Made by a program: the position numbers and the translations under genes. A DNA stretch of 10,816 nt, taken from positions 1 to 10,816 of the forward strand of contig CALGGY010000055.1 of assembly GCA_937915785.1 (NCBI GenBank), in the 5' to 3' direction. The notes under the pieces are model-generated. The model did no database searches, was not told where the DNA came from, and worked only from the letters and a program-made list of their open reading frames with translations. Shown here piece by piece: positions 1 to 5,884 of the stretch (position 1 is its first letter; each line of letters starts with the position of its first letter). Origin of the DNA: an uncultured Bacteroidales bacterium (GTDB lineage Bacteria; Bacteroidota; Bacteroidia; Bacteroidales; P3).

Positions 1-195
1 TCTCCACTGTTTTTCTGCCAGCATGTTCATTTTTTTTAACTTGCGGAATTTAGGAAAATCGGCAAAATTGCGTTGGAAGCGCTCGCCGGCGTAGTTAAAT
101 CCCGCCGAGGTGGAAAGTCCCGCTCCGGCGCCAACTACCACGGCGTCGGCCGATTGTATGGCTTGACGAAGTCTTTCTATCTCCTTGTTAGGCGT
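1..195 (-). pseudogene. Sir2-family protein, class M-like sirtuin, N-terminal part (runs off the left edge; no start codon seen)
   Basis: About 65 codons are visible, read leftward from roughly 195. They contain a Sir2 nucleotide-binding signature, DAVVVGAGAGLSTSAGF, followed by NYAGERFQRNFADF. The GERF..NFADF extension after the GAG loop is typical of class M (SirTM-like) sirtuins, which in Firmicutes ADP-ribosylate a lipoylated GcvH-like protein; that role is family knowledge and not shown here. After ADF the sequence (PKFRKLKKMNMLAEKQW) no longer looks like the expected continuation. In this frame there is no ATG, GTG or TTG between the stop at 282-280 and the conserved block; an ACG lies at 195-193 where the start would be expected. 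ATG codons at 233 and 230 are in another frame and meet TAA within a few codons. I therefore score it as probably damaged, but a non-standard start or a single indel would rescue it. Confidence 0.6.
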
Positions 196-279
196 AAACG
201 CCTGTTTTTCAGTTAAATGGTTAAAGCCATCATTATCTGTCCCAGCGTTTCCCGAAAGAGGTGGAAAAATACGTATCTG

Positions 280-1083
280 TCAAGCTTGCAGCCACTTGTA
301 ACGCACTACGGAATAGATGGGCACGAAGGGGATGAGTATGGGGGTCTTTTTCACGTAGGCCTGATATTCGGGGTCGTTGCCGTAAACCTCGTTTTGCCGC
401 AGTTCGAGCCTGCGTGCGCCGCTGAACATCACGTAAACGATGCCCAAATATCCGACGACGGCGATGAGCCATTGCCACCACAGCAGGCTTGCGCCGATGC
501 CGCTCAGGAGAATGCCCGTCCAGATTATCACCTCTCCCAAGTAGTTGGGACAGCGCACGATACGGTACAGCCCGGTATCGACAAAGCGTTTGGGGTTGCG
601 CTGTTTGGCGGCGGATTTCTGCCTGTCGGCGAAAGATTCGAGCAGTATTCCGCAAAGAGCCACGGCGGCGCCAATCCACGCCCAGAGGTCGCAAACCGGA
701 GTGCCGTTGGCGGTGTTCATCAGGCGGAACGCCACGGGACTGACCTGAGCCACGTACAGTATGGCACAGAATAGCCACACGCTAAGCACCACGCCCACAG
801 GCTTTTTCTGTTGCAACGAAGGGTCGTACAGTATTTTGCGATAAGCAGCGGCCTTGCGTTCGCGCAAAATCAAGTAGGTGCCCAGCCTGCAGCCGAACAT
901 CATCAGCAGCACGCACAGCGTAAGCGTGGGCCACGTTACGGCACCACGGTACATCATAAGCATGGCCACCGAAAGGGCCGTTACGCCATAGCCGTAGCCA
1001 AGACTGAAGAAATAGATGAAATACTTCCAGCCCACAGCCGAAACCGCGAGCGACACAACCAAAAGAATCAGTAAATCGGTCAT
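280..1083 (-). CDS. DUF1295 / steroid 5-alpha-reductase-like integral membrane protein
   Basis: A 267-residue polytopic membrane protein with about six to seven hydrophobic segments (around 4-20, 22-45, 50-72, 98-118, 132-150, 185-200 and 203-222). The C-terminal half carries the DUF1295/ICMT-like signature: ESFADRQK at 149-156, KRFVDTGLYRIVRCPNYLGE at 165-184 and the tail PEYQAYVKKTPILIPFVP at 238-255. Families with this fold are NAD(P)H-dependent lipid reductases or isoprenylcysteine-type methyltransferases; the substrate here is unknown. The ATG at 1083 is preferred because the upstream in-frame extension to 1278 is a low-complexity, non-hydrophobic stretch that overlaps predicted RNA hairpins. 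The sirtuin remnant follows about 85 bases downstream on the same strand. The gene is intact and full length for the family. Confidence 0.9.
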   Translation of the reverse strand: MTDLLILLVVSLAVSAVGWKYFIYFFSLGYGYGVTALSVAMLMMYRGAVTWPTLTLCVLLMMFGCRLGTYLILRERKAAAYRKILYDPSLQQKKPVGVVLSVWLFCAILYVAQVSPVAFRLMNTANGTPVCDLWAWIGAAVALCGILLESFADRQKSAAKQRNPKRFVDTGLYRIVRCPNYLGEVIIWTGILLSGIGASLLWWQWLIAVVGYLGIVYVMFSGARRLELRQNEVYGNDPEYQAYVKKTPILIPFVPIYSVVRYKWLQA

Positions 1084-1194
1084 AATGTTTTTGTTTGTTC
1101 TTGTTTGTTGATTGTAAGTTTGAATACCTGTTTTAAACGCCTGAGGGTTGAAAATATTGTGTGATGGTGTGTCAGAGGCGGAGTCCGCTGTTAG

Positions 1195-1345
1195 TGTCGC
1201 TTTGTCAAATCCCTTTTCGGGCAATGGGCGACTGGCTGCGCCGATGTGCCCGACAGTCCATAAACCGTTGGCCCACAAAACCTTGGCGCGTTTCGCCTGT
1301 GGTAAGGTCCATGCTTTGCAGGGCTTTCGTATTAAAGCACTTCTA
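1195..1345 (-). ncRNA. Candidate structured RNA or structured 5' leader upstream of the DUF1295 gene
   Basis: The gene-free stretch 1084-1486 holds three hairpins. Hairpin one is at 1217-1253: TCGGGCA (1217-1223) pairs with TGCCCGA (1247-1253), and inside it AT.GGCG pairs with CGCC.AT around an 8-base loop. Hairpin two is at 1280-1308: ACCTTGGCG (1280-1288) pairs with CGCC (1294-1297) and AAGGT (1304-1308), leaving six bases bulged. A competing pairing, CCACA (1273-1277) with TGTGG (1298-1302), shares the same GGCG/CGCC core, so two folds exclude each other. A weaker one pairs GCTTT (1323-1327) with AAAGC (1334-1338). No T-run follows, so these are not ordinary terminators. A -7-like box lies upstream at 1405-1398. 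I do not recognise a named family. Strand is assigned only because the downstream gene reads leftward. Confidence 0.35.
1205..1312 (-). CDS. Possible 35-residue small ORF inside the structured leader
   Basis: An ATG at 1312-1310 opens a 35-codon frame that ends with TGA at 1207-1205. It begins MDLTTGETRQGF, is arginine-rich (9 of the last 27 residues) and has no hydrophobic segment. It lies exactly across the two strongest hairpins, so the base pairing constrains its codons and the frame may be accidental. No Shine-Dalgarno sequence is evident. It is listed because leader peptides and structured leaders can coexist upstream of a regulated gene. I would not annotate it as a protein without comparative evidence. 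Confidence 0.12.
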   Translation of the reverse strand: MDLTTGETRQGFVGQRFMDCRAHRRSQSPIARKGI

Positions 1346-1397
1346 TTATGTTAGTGGGATTATCTGTAAAATAATAGATGATGTGGGTGCAATCCTA

Positions 1398-1405
1398 CAA
1401 AACTA
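1398..1405 (-). promoter_or_regulatory. Possible Bacteroidetes -7 box (TAGTTTTG)
   Basis: Read leftward, the eight bases TAGTTTTG match TAnnTTTG. They would start a transcript near 1390 running through the hairpins into the DUF1295 gene, giving a leader of about 300 bases. No convincing TTTG -33 element lies 19-21 bases upstream, so this is weak. Confidence 0.25.
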
Positions 1406-1486
1406 AGAGTCCCTCGTATGACAGTCATTTCAGCGTTTAGCAGAGTGAAAAACTTTTCTGGGATGCGCAAAAACCGCGTACTTTCT

Positions 1487-2641
1487 TCAGCCGAACACCC
1501 TGAGCAGTTCCTCACCGGCACTATCCGGGCCGTTGCCGAGCAGCATGCCCGACAGCGCCACGCCGTACACTCCAGCGTCTTTCAGTTGCTGCAGGTCGGC
1601 AGGCGTTATTCCGCCAATGGCGTATAAAGGTGTGTCATAGTGCTGTTTGTCAAGAGTTTGCAAAATATCGCTATAGCCCTGCAACCCCAGCACGGGGGCA
1701 AGTTTTTTCTTGGTTTCGGTAAAGCGGAAGGGTCCCACGCCAAGGTAGTCGGCGCCGGCGGCTATGGCCGAAATGGCGTCGCGGGTGGTGTTGCAGGTGG
1801 CGCCAAGCAGAAAACGGCTGCCAGTAATGTTTTTGGCCTCAGCCACAGGCATGTCGTTTTTGCCCACATGAACCCCGTCGAACAGGCCTGTTTGCAACAG
1901 GTGTATGCGGTCGTCCACGGTAAGCAGGGCTGCATGCCTGTCGCAGGCGGGACGCAGTTTCGTGGCTATGGCCACCACATCCTCGTCCGAAGCCTCTTTC
2001 ATGCGCAACTGCACAAAACGCAGGCCGCACTCCAAGGCGTGCAATGCCGATTCAAGATATCCGAAACGCTCGTTGTGATGGGTGATGAACATGGCCTTTG
2101 GCAACGCCCACAGTTCGCCCACCGAGGCGCAGGCCGAAAATCCAATGCCCTGTAGCTCAGCAATTTTGTTGTTCGTTACTCCGCCCAGAGCCACGGCTTT
2201 TTCGTTGAGCATCCCTTCGGCGAAAGCCTTTTTCAGCTCCGGCGGCGAAAATGCCGAACGGTAGCCGGCCTTGCTCACCGAGTCGAAAATGGGTGAAAGA
2301 AAACAATAGGCGCACTGTCCGCTCCTACGCACAAATTCCTCCACGCTGTGGCACGAGGCGGATATGCGTTTGCACTCCAAACCCTTTGCCACAACTGCAT
2401 TGCGACTATTCAGATGTATGCCGCCTATGCCCATCTCCAGAGACAAGCGGTGGTGGTCGTGCAGCGTAAGCCTGTGGCGTATGTCGGTTGCAAAGGCCGA
2501 AAGGTACTCCCGCATCTGCTGTTCAGTAAATTGCGGCTTGCGAATGTGGAAAAACTCCACCTCGCCGTTACGAAGCCATGCGGCAATGCGTTCCTGCTCG
2601 CGGAATGCCGGCTGTTCGGGCGTTATGCCTATCCTCCGCAT
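1487..2641 (-). CDS. thiE: TenI-ThiE fusion: two tandem thiamine phosphate synthase-type domains
   Basis: A 384-residue protein, about twice the length of a usual ThiE, with two TIM-barrel domains of the ThiE/TenI family. The C-terminal domain (about 182-384) looks catalytic: QLRMK (211-215), DDR (243-245), GVHVGKND (256-263), GVGPFRFTETKKK (301-313) and AIGGIT (341-346). ThiE joins HMP pyrophosphate with thiazole phosphate to give thiamine phosphate in the cytosol. The N-terminal domain (1-180) has HIRKP, GIHLNSRN, SPIFDSVSKAGY and ALGGVT but lacks the K-x-D pair, resembling TenI, the thiazole tautomerase-like paralogue. The N-terminus, ITPEQPAFREQERIAAWL, fits a family start. The ATG lies inside thiS (13-base overlap), implying translational coupling. 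Met184 could be an internal start for a separate ThiE. In most Bacteroidales I know of, tenI and thiE are separate genes. No thiG, thiC, thiH or thiF is present here. Confidence 0.88.
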   Translation of the reverse strand: MRRIGITPEQPAFREQERIAAWLRNGEVEFFHIRKPQFTEQQMREYLSAFATDIRHRLTLHDHHRLSLEMGIGGIHLNSRNAVVAKGLECKRISASCHSVEEFVRRSGQCAYCFLSPIFDSVSKAGYRSAFSPPELKKAFAEGMLNEKAVALGGVTNNKIAELQGIGFSACASVGELWALPKAMFITHHNERFGYLESALHALECGLRFVQLRMKEASDEDVVAIATKLRPACDRHAALLTVDDRIHLLQTGLFDGVHVGKNDMPVAEAKNITGSRFLLGATCNTTRDAISAIAAGADYLGVGPFRFTETKKKLAPVLGLQGYSDILQTLDKQHYDTPLYAIGGITPADLQQLKDAGVYGVALSGMLLGNGPDSAGEELLRVFG

Positions 2642-2832
2642 GTGGCGCGAATTATGGTAACTTTGTCGCCCTCGCGCAACTGGCGGGTAGGGTAGTCGGC
2701 GGGAGCAAGCACATCCATACCCACGGCAATGGCGGCGCCGTCGCTATCCGTGAGGTTCATAATGCCGCACAAAACGCTTACAGTACAGGCGTCGGGCACA
2801 ATCATCTGTTTGTCGTTTACCGAAATTTTCAT
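2629..2832 (-). CDS. thiS: ThiS sulfur carrier protein
   Basis: A 67-residue beta-grasp (ubiquitin-like) protein ending in ATCGG. The terminal Gly-Gly is the functional signature: ThiF adenylates it and it is converted to a thiocarboxylate that gives sulfur to thiazole synthase (ThiG). The body MKISVNDKQMIVPDA...AIAVGMDVLAP...LREGDKVTIIRATCGG is normal in length and order. Its stop overlaps the start of the TenI-ThiE fusion by 13 bases, so the two form an operon. The AT-rich leader (2833-2892) carries three near-identical repeats. I looked for a TPP riboswitch, common upstream of thiamine operons, and could not see its conserved core between 2833 and 3043. Confidence 0.9.
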   Translation of the reverse strand: MKISVNDKQMIVPDACTVSVLCGIMNLTDSDGAAIAVGMDVLAPADYPTRQLREGDKVTIIRATCGG

Positions 2833-2838
2833 ATCCTT

Positions 2839-2892
2839 CTCAATTTTTTAATTATACTCAATTTTTAAATATACTCAATTTTTGTAATTATA
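2839..2892. repeat. Three tandem copies of a 17-19 bp AT-rich repeat in the thiS leader
   Basis: On the plus strand the copies are CTCAATTTTTTAATTATA (2839-2856), CTCAATTTTTAAATATA (2857-2873) and CTCAATTTTTGTAATTATA (2874-2892). They abut without gaps and end seven bases above the thiS ATG (2832-2830). They could be operator or RNA-level sites, or simply slippage products in an AT-rich leader. Confidence 0.8.
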
Positions 2893-3043
2893 ACGCCCCC
2901 TTGCGGGAAATTATTGCCATAACCGTAGAAAAAAAACTTCGGCACCCTTTTCCACTTCGGCATACTAAAATCCTGTTTTTTCAGTTTTTTGTTACGTCAA
3001 GCAAAATCAAGAGAACAAAACAAATGTTTACACTGCCACGCCA

Positions 3044-3571
3044 ATGAAAAACTTTGACAAGCAGCAGATAGCTGATGTGCGTGGCGAACTTGGCGCCCAA
3101 GCCGTTTGCCGCCAGATAAGGCAGTGCAATGCTTTTGTCGATTTTGCCCGCGATTTTGCTTTTTCTCCCGACCCCATGGTGGCGCGCAATGCCTTGTGGA
3201 TACTTACCAAAGCCAATGCTGATGAGTTTCGGCAGCTGCAACCCTTGCTCGACCAGTTAATCGACCAGAGCATTGCCACAGAGCATAGTTCAGTGCGGCG
3301 GCTGTCGCTGAACATTGTGGAGCGGCTCCAGCTCGACAAAGAGCAGCTTCGCACCGATTTTCTCGACTTCTGCCTTCAGCACATGGCGCAGCTCGATGAG
3401 CCGCCGGGGGTGCAGGCCGTGTGCATGAAACTGGCACACCGTATGTGCGCTTTCTACCCAGAACTCGGCCAAGAGCTTTCCCGCACACTACTTATCATGG
3501 ATCAAAGTTACTACAAACCTGCGGTTAAATGCGTGATAAACAGAATGTTGAAAGGGAAACTAAAGTCTTAA
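3044..3571 (+). CDS. Uncharacterised alpha-helical protein, HEAT/ARM-repeat-like
   Basis: A 175-residue soluble protein with no signal peptide or membrane segment. It appears almost entirely helical, with repeated amphipathic helix pairs such as SPDPMVARNALWILTKAN (41-58) and SSVRRLSLNIVERLQLDKEQ (82-101), whose spacing resembles HEAT or ARM repeats of the DNA-alkylation-repair/PBS-lyase type. No catalytic motif is visible, so I infer only a possible scaffold or binding role. The ATG at 3044 is the first usable start; an earlier ATG at 3024 is in another frame and stops at once. The carbonic anhydrase gene starts 42 bases after its stop on the same strand, so the two could be co-transcribed. 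No clear TAnnTTTG box was found upstream. Confidence 0.65.
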   Translation: MKNFDKQQIADVRGELGAQAVCRQIRQCNAFVDFARDFAFSPDPMVARNALWILTKANADEFRQLQPLLDQLIDQSIATEHSSVRRLSLNIVERLQLDKEQLRTDFLDFCLQHMAQLDEPPGVQAVCMKLAHRMCAFYPELGQELSRTLLIMDQSYYKPAVKCVINRMLKGKLKS

Positions 3572-3613
3572 TCACCTGAATTTCAGCGTACCGCAAAAAA
3601 AAACTATTTCAAA

Positions 3614-4156
3614 ATGATAGACCAAATATTAGAATTCAACAAAACCTTTGTGGCTCAAAAAGGGTACGAAAAATATGTTACCGACAAGTATCCGGACAAA
3701 AAGTTGGCCGTGCTTTCGTGCATGGACACCCGCCTTACGGAGCTGCTGCCCGCCGCGCTGGGACTTAAAAACGGCGATGCCAAGATTATCAAAAACGCCG
3801 GAGGATTGGTGATTTCCGCCTTCGACTCGGCCATACGAAGCCTTATTGTGGCTATCTACGAGCTTGGAGTACAGGAGATTATGGTTGTTGCGCACTCGCA
3901 CTGCGGTGCCTGCCACATGAGCTACGACCATTTCCACCACCAGATGATAGCCCGCGGCATCACCGACCAAACCCTCGACACTATACGAAAATGCGGCATC
4001 GACCTAAGTCATTGGCTCGAAGGATTTAAGGACACCCACGAATCGGTGCGCAAAACCGTGGAAACAATTAAAACTCACCCCCTTGTGCCTGCCGATGTGG
4101 TGGTGCGCGGTTTTATCATCGACTCCGAAAAAGGGGAACTGGAGGAGGTCTTTTAA
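3614..4156 (+). CDS. Beta-class carbonic anhydrase (clade D-like)
   Basis: A 180-residue protein that interconverts CO2 and bicarbonate with a zinc ion. The zinc ligands and active-site pair are present: C36-M-D38-T-R40 in the strand LAVLSCMDTRL, and H94-S-H-C97-G in VVAHSHCG. The glycine-rich turn KNAGG follows at 60-64. The short length and the CMDTRL...ALGLKNGDAKIIKNAGG pattern match the smaller clade D type (YtiB-like) more than the larger E. coli Can type. It has no signal peptide, so it is cytoplasmic, where it would supply bicarbonate for carboxylation. The gene is intact and may share a transcript with the helical protein just upstream. No terminator is visible after it. Confidence 0.92.
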   Translation: MIDQILEFNKTFVAQKGYEKYVTDKYPDKKLAVLSCMDTRLTELLPAALGLKNGDAKIIKNAGGLVISAFDSAIRSLIVAIYELGVQEIMVVAHSHCGACHMSYDHFHHQMIARGITDQTLDTIRKCGIDLSHWLEGFKDTHESVRKTVETIKTHPLVPADVVVRGFIIDSEKGELEEVF

Positions 4157-4254
4157 TCCTAAATTCAACAAATAAATGTAATATTATTGTAATGTTCAGT
4201 TTGCAAAAAGGGAGGAATTTGTTGCGGATAGCGTAGCAAAAACAGAGCTTTTCA

Positions 4255-4491
4255 GTGCTTTTTTCACAGCTTTTCGCCGAGTGTTTTCTGCATTACCGCG
4301 GCGCACGAGGCGTCGCCGGTAACGGCTACATGATGAAAGATTACACCCAACTGCCGCCGGTGGCCATGTGTCTCGTTCTGACGGTGGCTGTTTTTGTGCT
4401 TCCGCCGTGCTTGTACGAGGTTTTGCGACGCATTCCCGTGGCGCGTTGGCGCGTGCTGGGCATCACTAAGCGAAAGGAGAGAAAACTATGA
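4255..4491 (+). pseudogene. C-terminal remnant of a membrane protein, possibly an acyltransferase
   Basis: A 78-codon frame opening at GTG (or at ATG 4330/4333) and ending where the GNAT gene begins. The last 50 residues have one strong hydrophobic segment (VAMCLVLTVAVFVLPPCLYEVL) followed by a basic tail, LRRIPVARWRVLG. This final helix plus RIP..RW..G ending recalls the C-terminus of surface-polysaccharide O-acyltransferases, but the resemblance is short and I am not sure of it. An in-frame TAG lies just upstream (4231-4233) and nothing before it resembles the rest of such a protein. The stop TGA (4489-4491) overlaps the next gene's ATG as ATGA, suggesting the two were once translationally coupled in an operon. 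The stretch 4157-4254 before it is AT-rich and shows nothing recognisable. Confidence 0.3.
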
Positions 4492-5004
4492 TGTTGACAG
4501 AACGGCTGCTGCTATGCCCGTGGCGCGATACCGGCGCCTGACACTTTTCCGGTACGCCATCGGCTCCGAGGTGCGTCCCCGCGCCGGCTGGCCGCAGCAC
4601 AAAAGTGTGGTGGAGAGCTTGGCTGTGATACGCACCGTATTTGGTGGCGACACCATGTGGGCGCTGGAGCTCATGTCCACAGGCGAGGCTATAGGCTGCG
4701 TGAAGTGCCTCACGGCGGAGCACTCCAACCTGAGTCTTGCCAACGAGCATTGTGAGGTGGGCTACTGGATTTCCCGTCCCTATTGGGGAAAAGGCATCTG
4801 CACCGAGGCCATGCGCATGGTGGGGCGCCATTGTTTCGACGAAAAGGGGTTTACAGCCTTATGGGGCGTTTTTTTTCCAACAATCCCGCCTTGGGACGAG
4901 TGATGGAGAAGTGCGGTTTTGTGCCCACTGCTCAAGAGGTGCTGTGTCCCGATATGGAGGTGGGTGCCGACCGCCCCGTGAGGGTGATGAAATTGGAGCG
5001 ATGA
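4488..5004 (+). pseudogene. GNAT-family N-acetyltransferase (RimJ/RimL-like), broken by two frameshifts
   Basis: Read across three frames, this gives one coherent GNAT protein of about 170 residues. Piece one is MMLTERLLLCPWRDTGA (4488-4541), which then hits TGA. Piece two starts at LFRYAIGSEV (near 4546) and runs through GEAIGCVK, EVGYWISRPYWGKGICTEAMR (the acetyl-CoA-binding region) to ALWGVFF. Piece three resumes at SNNPALGRVMEKCGFVP and ends MKLER at 5004. The first break, near 4540, is a net -1 change. The second is in the T8 run at 4868-4875; one extra T would restore VFFSNNP. A good AGGAGAG ribosome site precedes the ATG (4475-4481), unusual for this phylum. These enzymes acetylate amines on proteins, antibiotics or small molecules; the substrate is unknown. 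As written it cannot make a full-length protein. Confidence 0.85.
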
Positions 5005-5170
5005 CGCATGAAACGGCAGGCCGACATAGCACTACGTACCCGTTTTTTCACGCTCCACACTGCATTTTCGGCACCACCGAACTACCTCTGTTGCGGGACA
5101 AATAAGCCTGTTGTATACCCATCGACCGGCGTTTTCTCCATTTTTTGAAAAAAAAACCGCAATTTAGGCA

Positions 5171-5190
5171 AATGCCTTTCCAAAGCATTG
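5171..5190. promoter_or_regulatory. Inverted repeat overlapping the upstream promoter region (possible operator)
   Basis: The sequence AATGCcTTTccAAAGCATT is an inverted repeat with one unpaired base, ending four bases before the -7 box at 5194. An overlapping AGGCA/TGCCT pair lies at 5167-5178. Its position over the -33 region suits a repressor or activator site for the flavodoxin/reductase operon. This is inference from position only. Confidence 0.35.
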
Positions 5191-5193
5191 TCG

Positions 5194-5201
5194 TAATTTT
5201 G
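5194..5201 (+). promoter_or_regulatory. Bacteroidetes -7 promoter box (TAATTTTG)
   Basis: TAATTTTG fits TAnnTTTG exactly and sits 24 bases before the ATG at 5225, leaving a leader of about 15-20 bases. No perfect TTTG -33 element is present; TTTC at 5177-5180 is too close. The surrounding CGTAATTTTGCAGTAT closely matches the box before the AraC gene. Confidence 0.7.
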
Positions 5202-5224
5202 CAGTATCAAAAAACATATTGAAT

Positions 5225-5860
5225 ATGAAACGTATATTATTGGCAGTCATGGCGTTACTTGCGACTGTTGGCTGCAACGGGCAAAACAAAGGCAAGACGG
5301 AATCTTCCAGCCGAGCAAATCAACAAAATGTTAAACATTTAAAAACCAATAAAATGAGCAAATCTATCGTAATTTTCTTCTCCCATGCTGGCGACAACTA
5401 CAGCGTCGGAAACATCGAAGTTGGCAACACCAAGATAGTGGCCGACTACATCAGCGAGCGCACCGGCGCCGCACAGTTCGAAATTGTTACCCACAAATAC
5501 GACGGCATGGCCTACACCCCGCTTATAAACCTTGCCAAGGAAGAGGCCAACCGCGGCGAGCTGCCTCCTTACGAGGGCAAGGCTCCCGACCTTAGTGGCT
5601 ACGACACAGTGTTTATAGGCGGTCCCGTATGGTGGGGCACCTACCCGCAAGTGATGTTCACACTGTTCAAGGACATAAACCTCGATGGCAAAACGGTGGT
5701 GCCTTTCACCACCCACGAGGGCAGCGGGCTGGCATCGTGCGTGAGCGATGTGAAGAAAGCCTTCCCCAAAGCCTCGGTGCTGAAAGGATTCAGCATATAC
5801 GGACACGAGGTGCGCTCCGGCAAAGCCAAAGTGGAAAAATGGATTGACAGTTTGAAATAA
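5225..5860 (+). CDS. Flavodoxin-like lipoprotein (flavodoxin_4 type)
   Basis: A 211-residue flavodoxin-fold protein behind a lipoprotein signal: MKRILLAVMALLATVGC with Cys17 as the lipidated residue, then a polar linker to about 45. The flavodoxin domain shows the FMN phosphate loop FFSHAGDNYS (51-60), NTK at 68-70, the flavin-stacking region GGPVWWGTY (132-140) and FTTHEGSG (161-168). Flavodoxins carry electrons on FMN, but the signal sequence would place this one outside the cytoplasm, tethered to a membrane. The ATG at 5225 is chosen over a TTG six bases upstream because it begins the signal peptide. Met44 (MSKSIVIFF) could start a cytoplasmic form. It is followed after 24 bases by the aldo/keto reductase, so the two form an operon behind the box at 5194. 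Confidence 0.9.
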   Translation: MKRILLAVMALLATVGCNGQNKGKTESSSRANQQNVKHLKTNKMSKSIVIFFSHAGDNYSVGNIEVGNTKIVADYISERTGAAQFEIVTHKYDGMAYTPLINLAKEEANRGELPPYEGKAPDLSGYDTVFIGGPVWWGTYPQVMFTLFKDINLDGKTVVPFTTHEGSGLASCVSDVKKAFPKASVLKGFSIYGHEVRSGKAKVEKWIDSLK

Positions 5861-5884
5861 TCACCTTCTAACATAACAGACACT

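Noticed and set aside
1148..1354. A 68-codon plus-strand frame in the gene-free stretch before the DUF1295 gene
   Set aside because: Its openness follows from the paired hairpin sequence; there is no ribosome site and no recognisable protein feature.
1640..2155. A 171-codon plus-strand frame inside thiE
   Set aside because: It is antisense to the conserved TenI-ThiE fusion and shows no motif.
2894..2912. CCC-TTGC-GGG hairpin above thiS as a terminator
   Set aside because: Three base pairs only and no proper T-run on the relevant strand.
2833..3043. TPP riboswitch upstream of thiS
   Set aside because: The conserved CUGAGA and pyrophosphate-binding core could not be found on the minus strand in this leader.
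5219..5224. TTG at 5219 as the flavodoxin start
   Set aside because: The ATG two codons later begins a standard lipoprotein signal peptide, and TTG starts are rare in this phylum.
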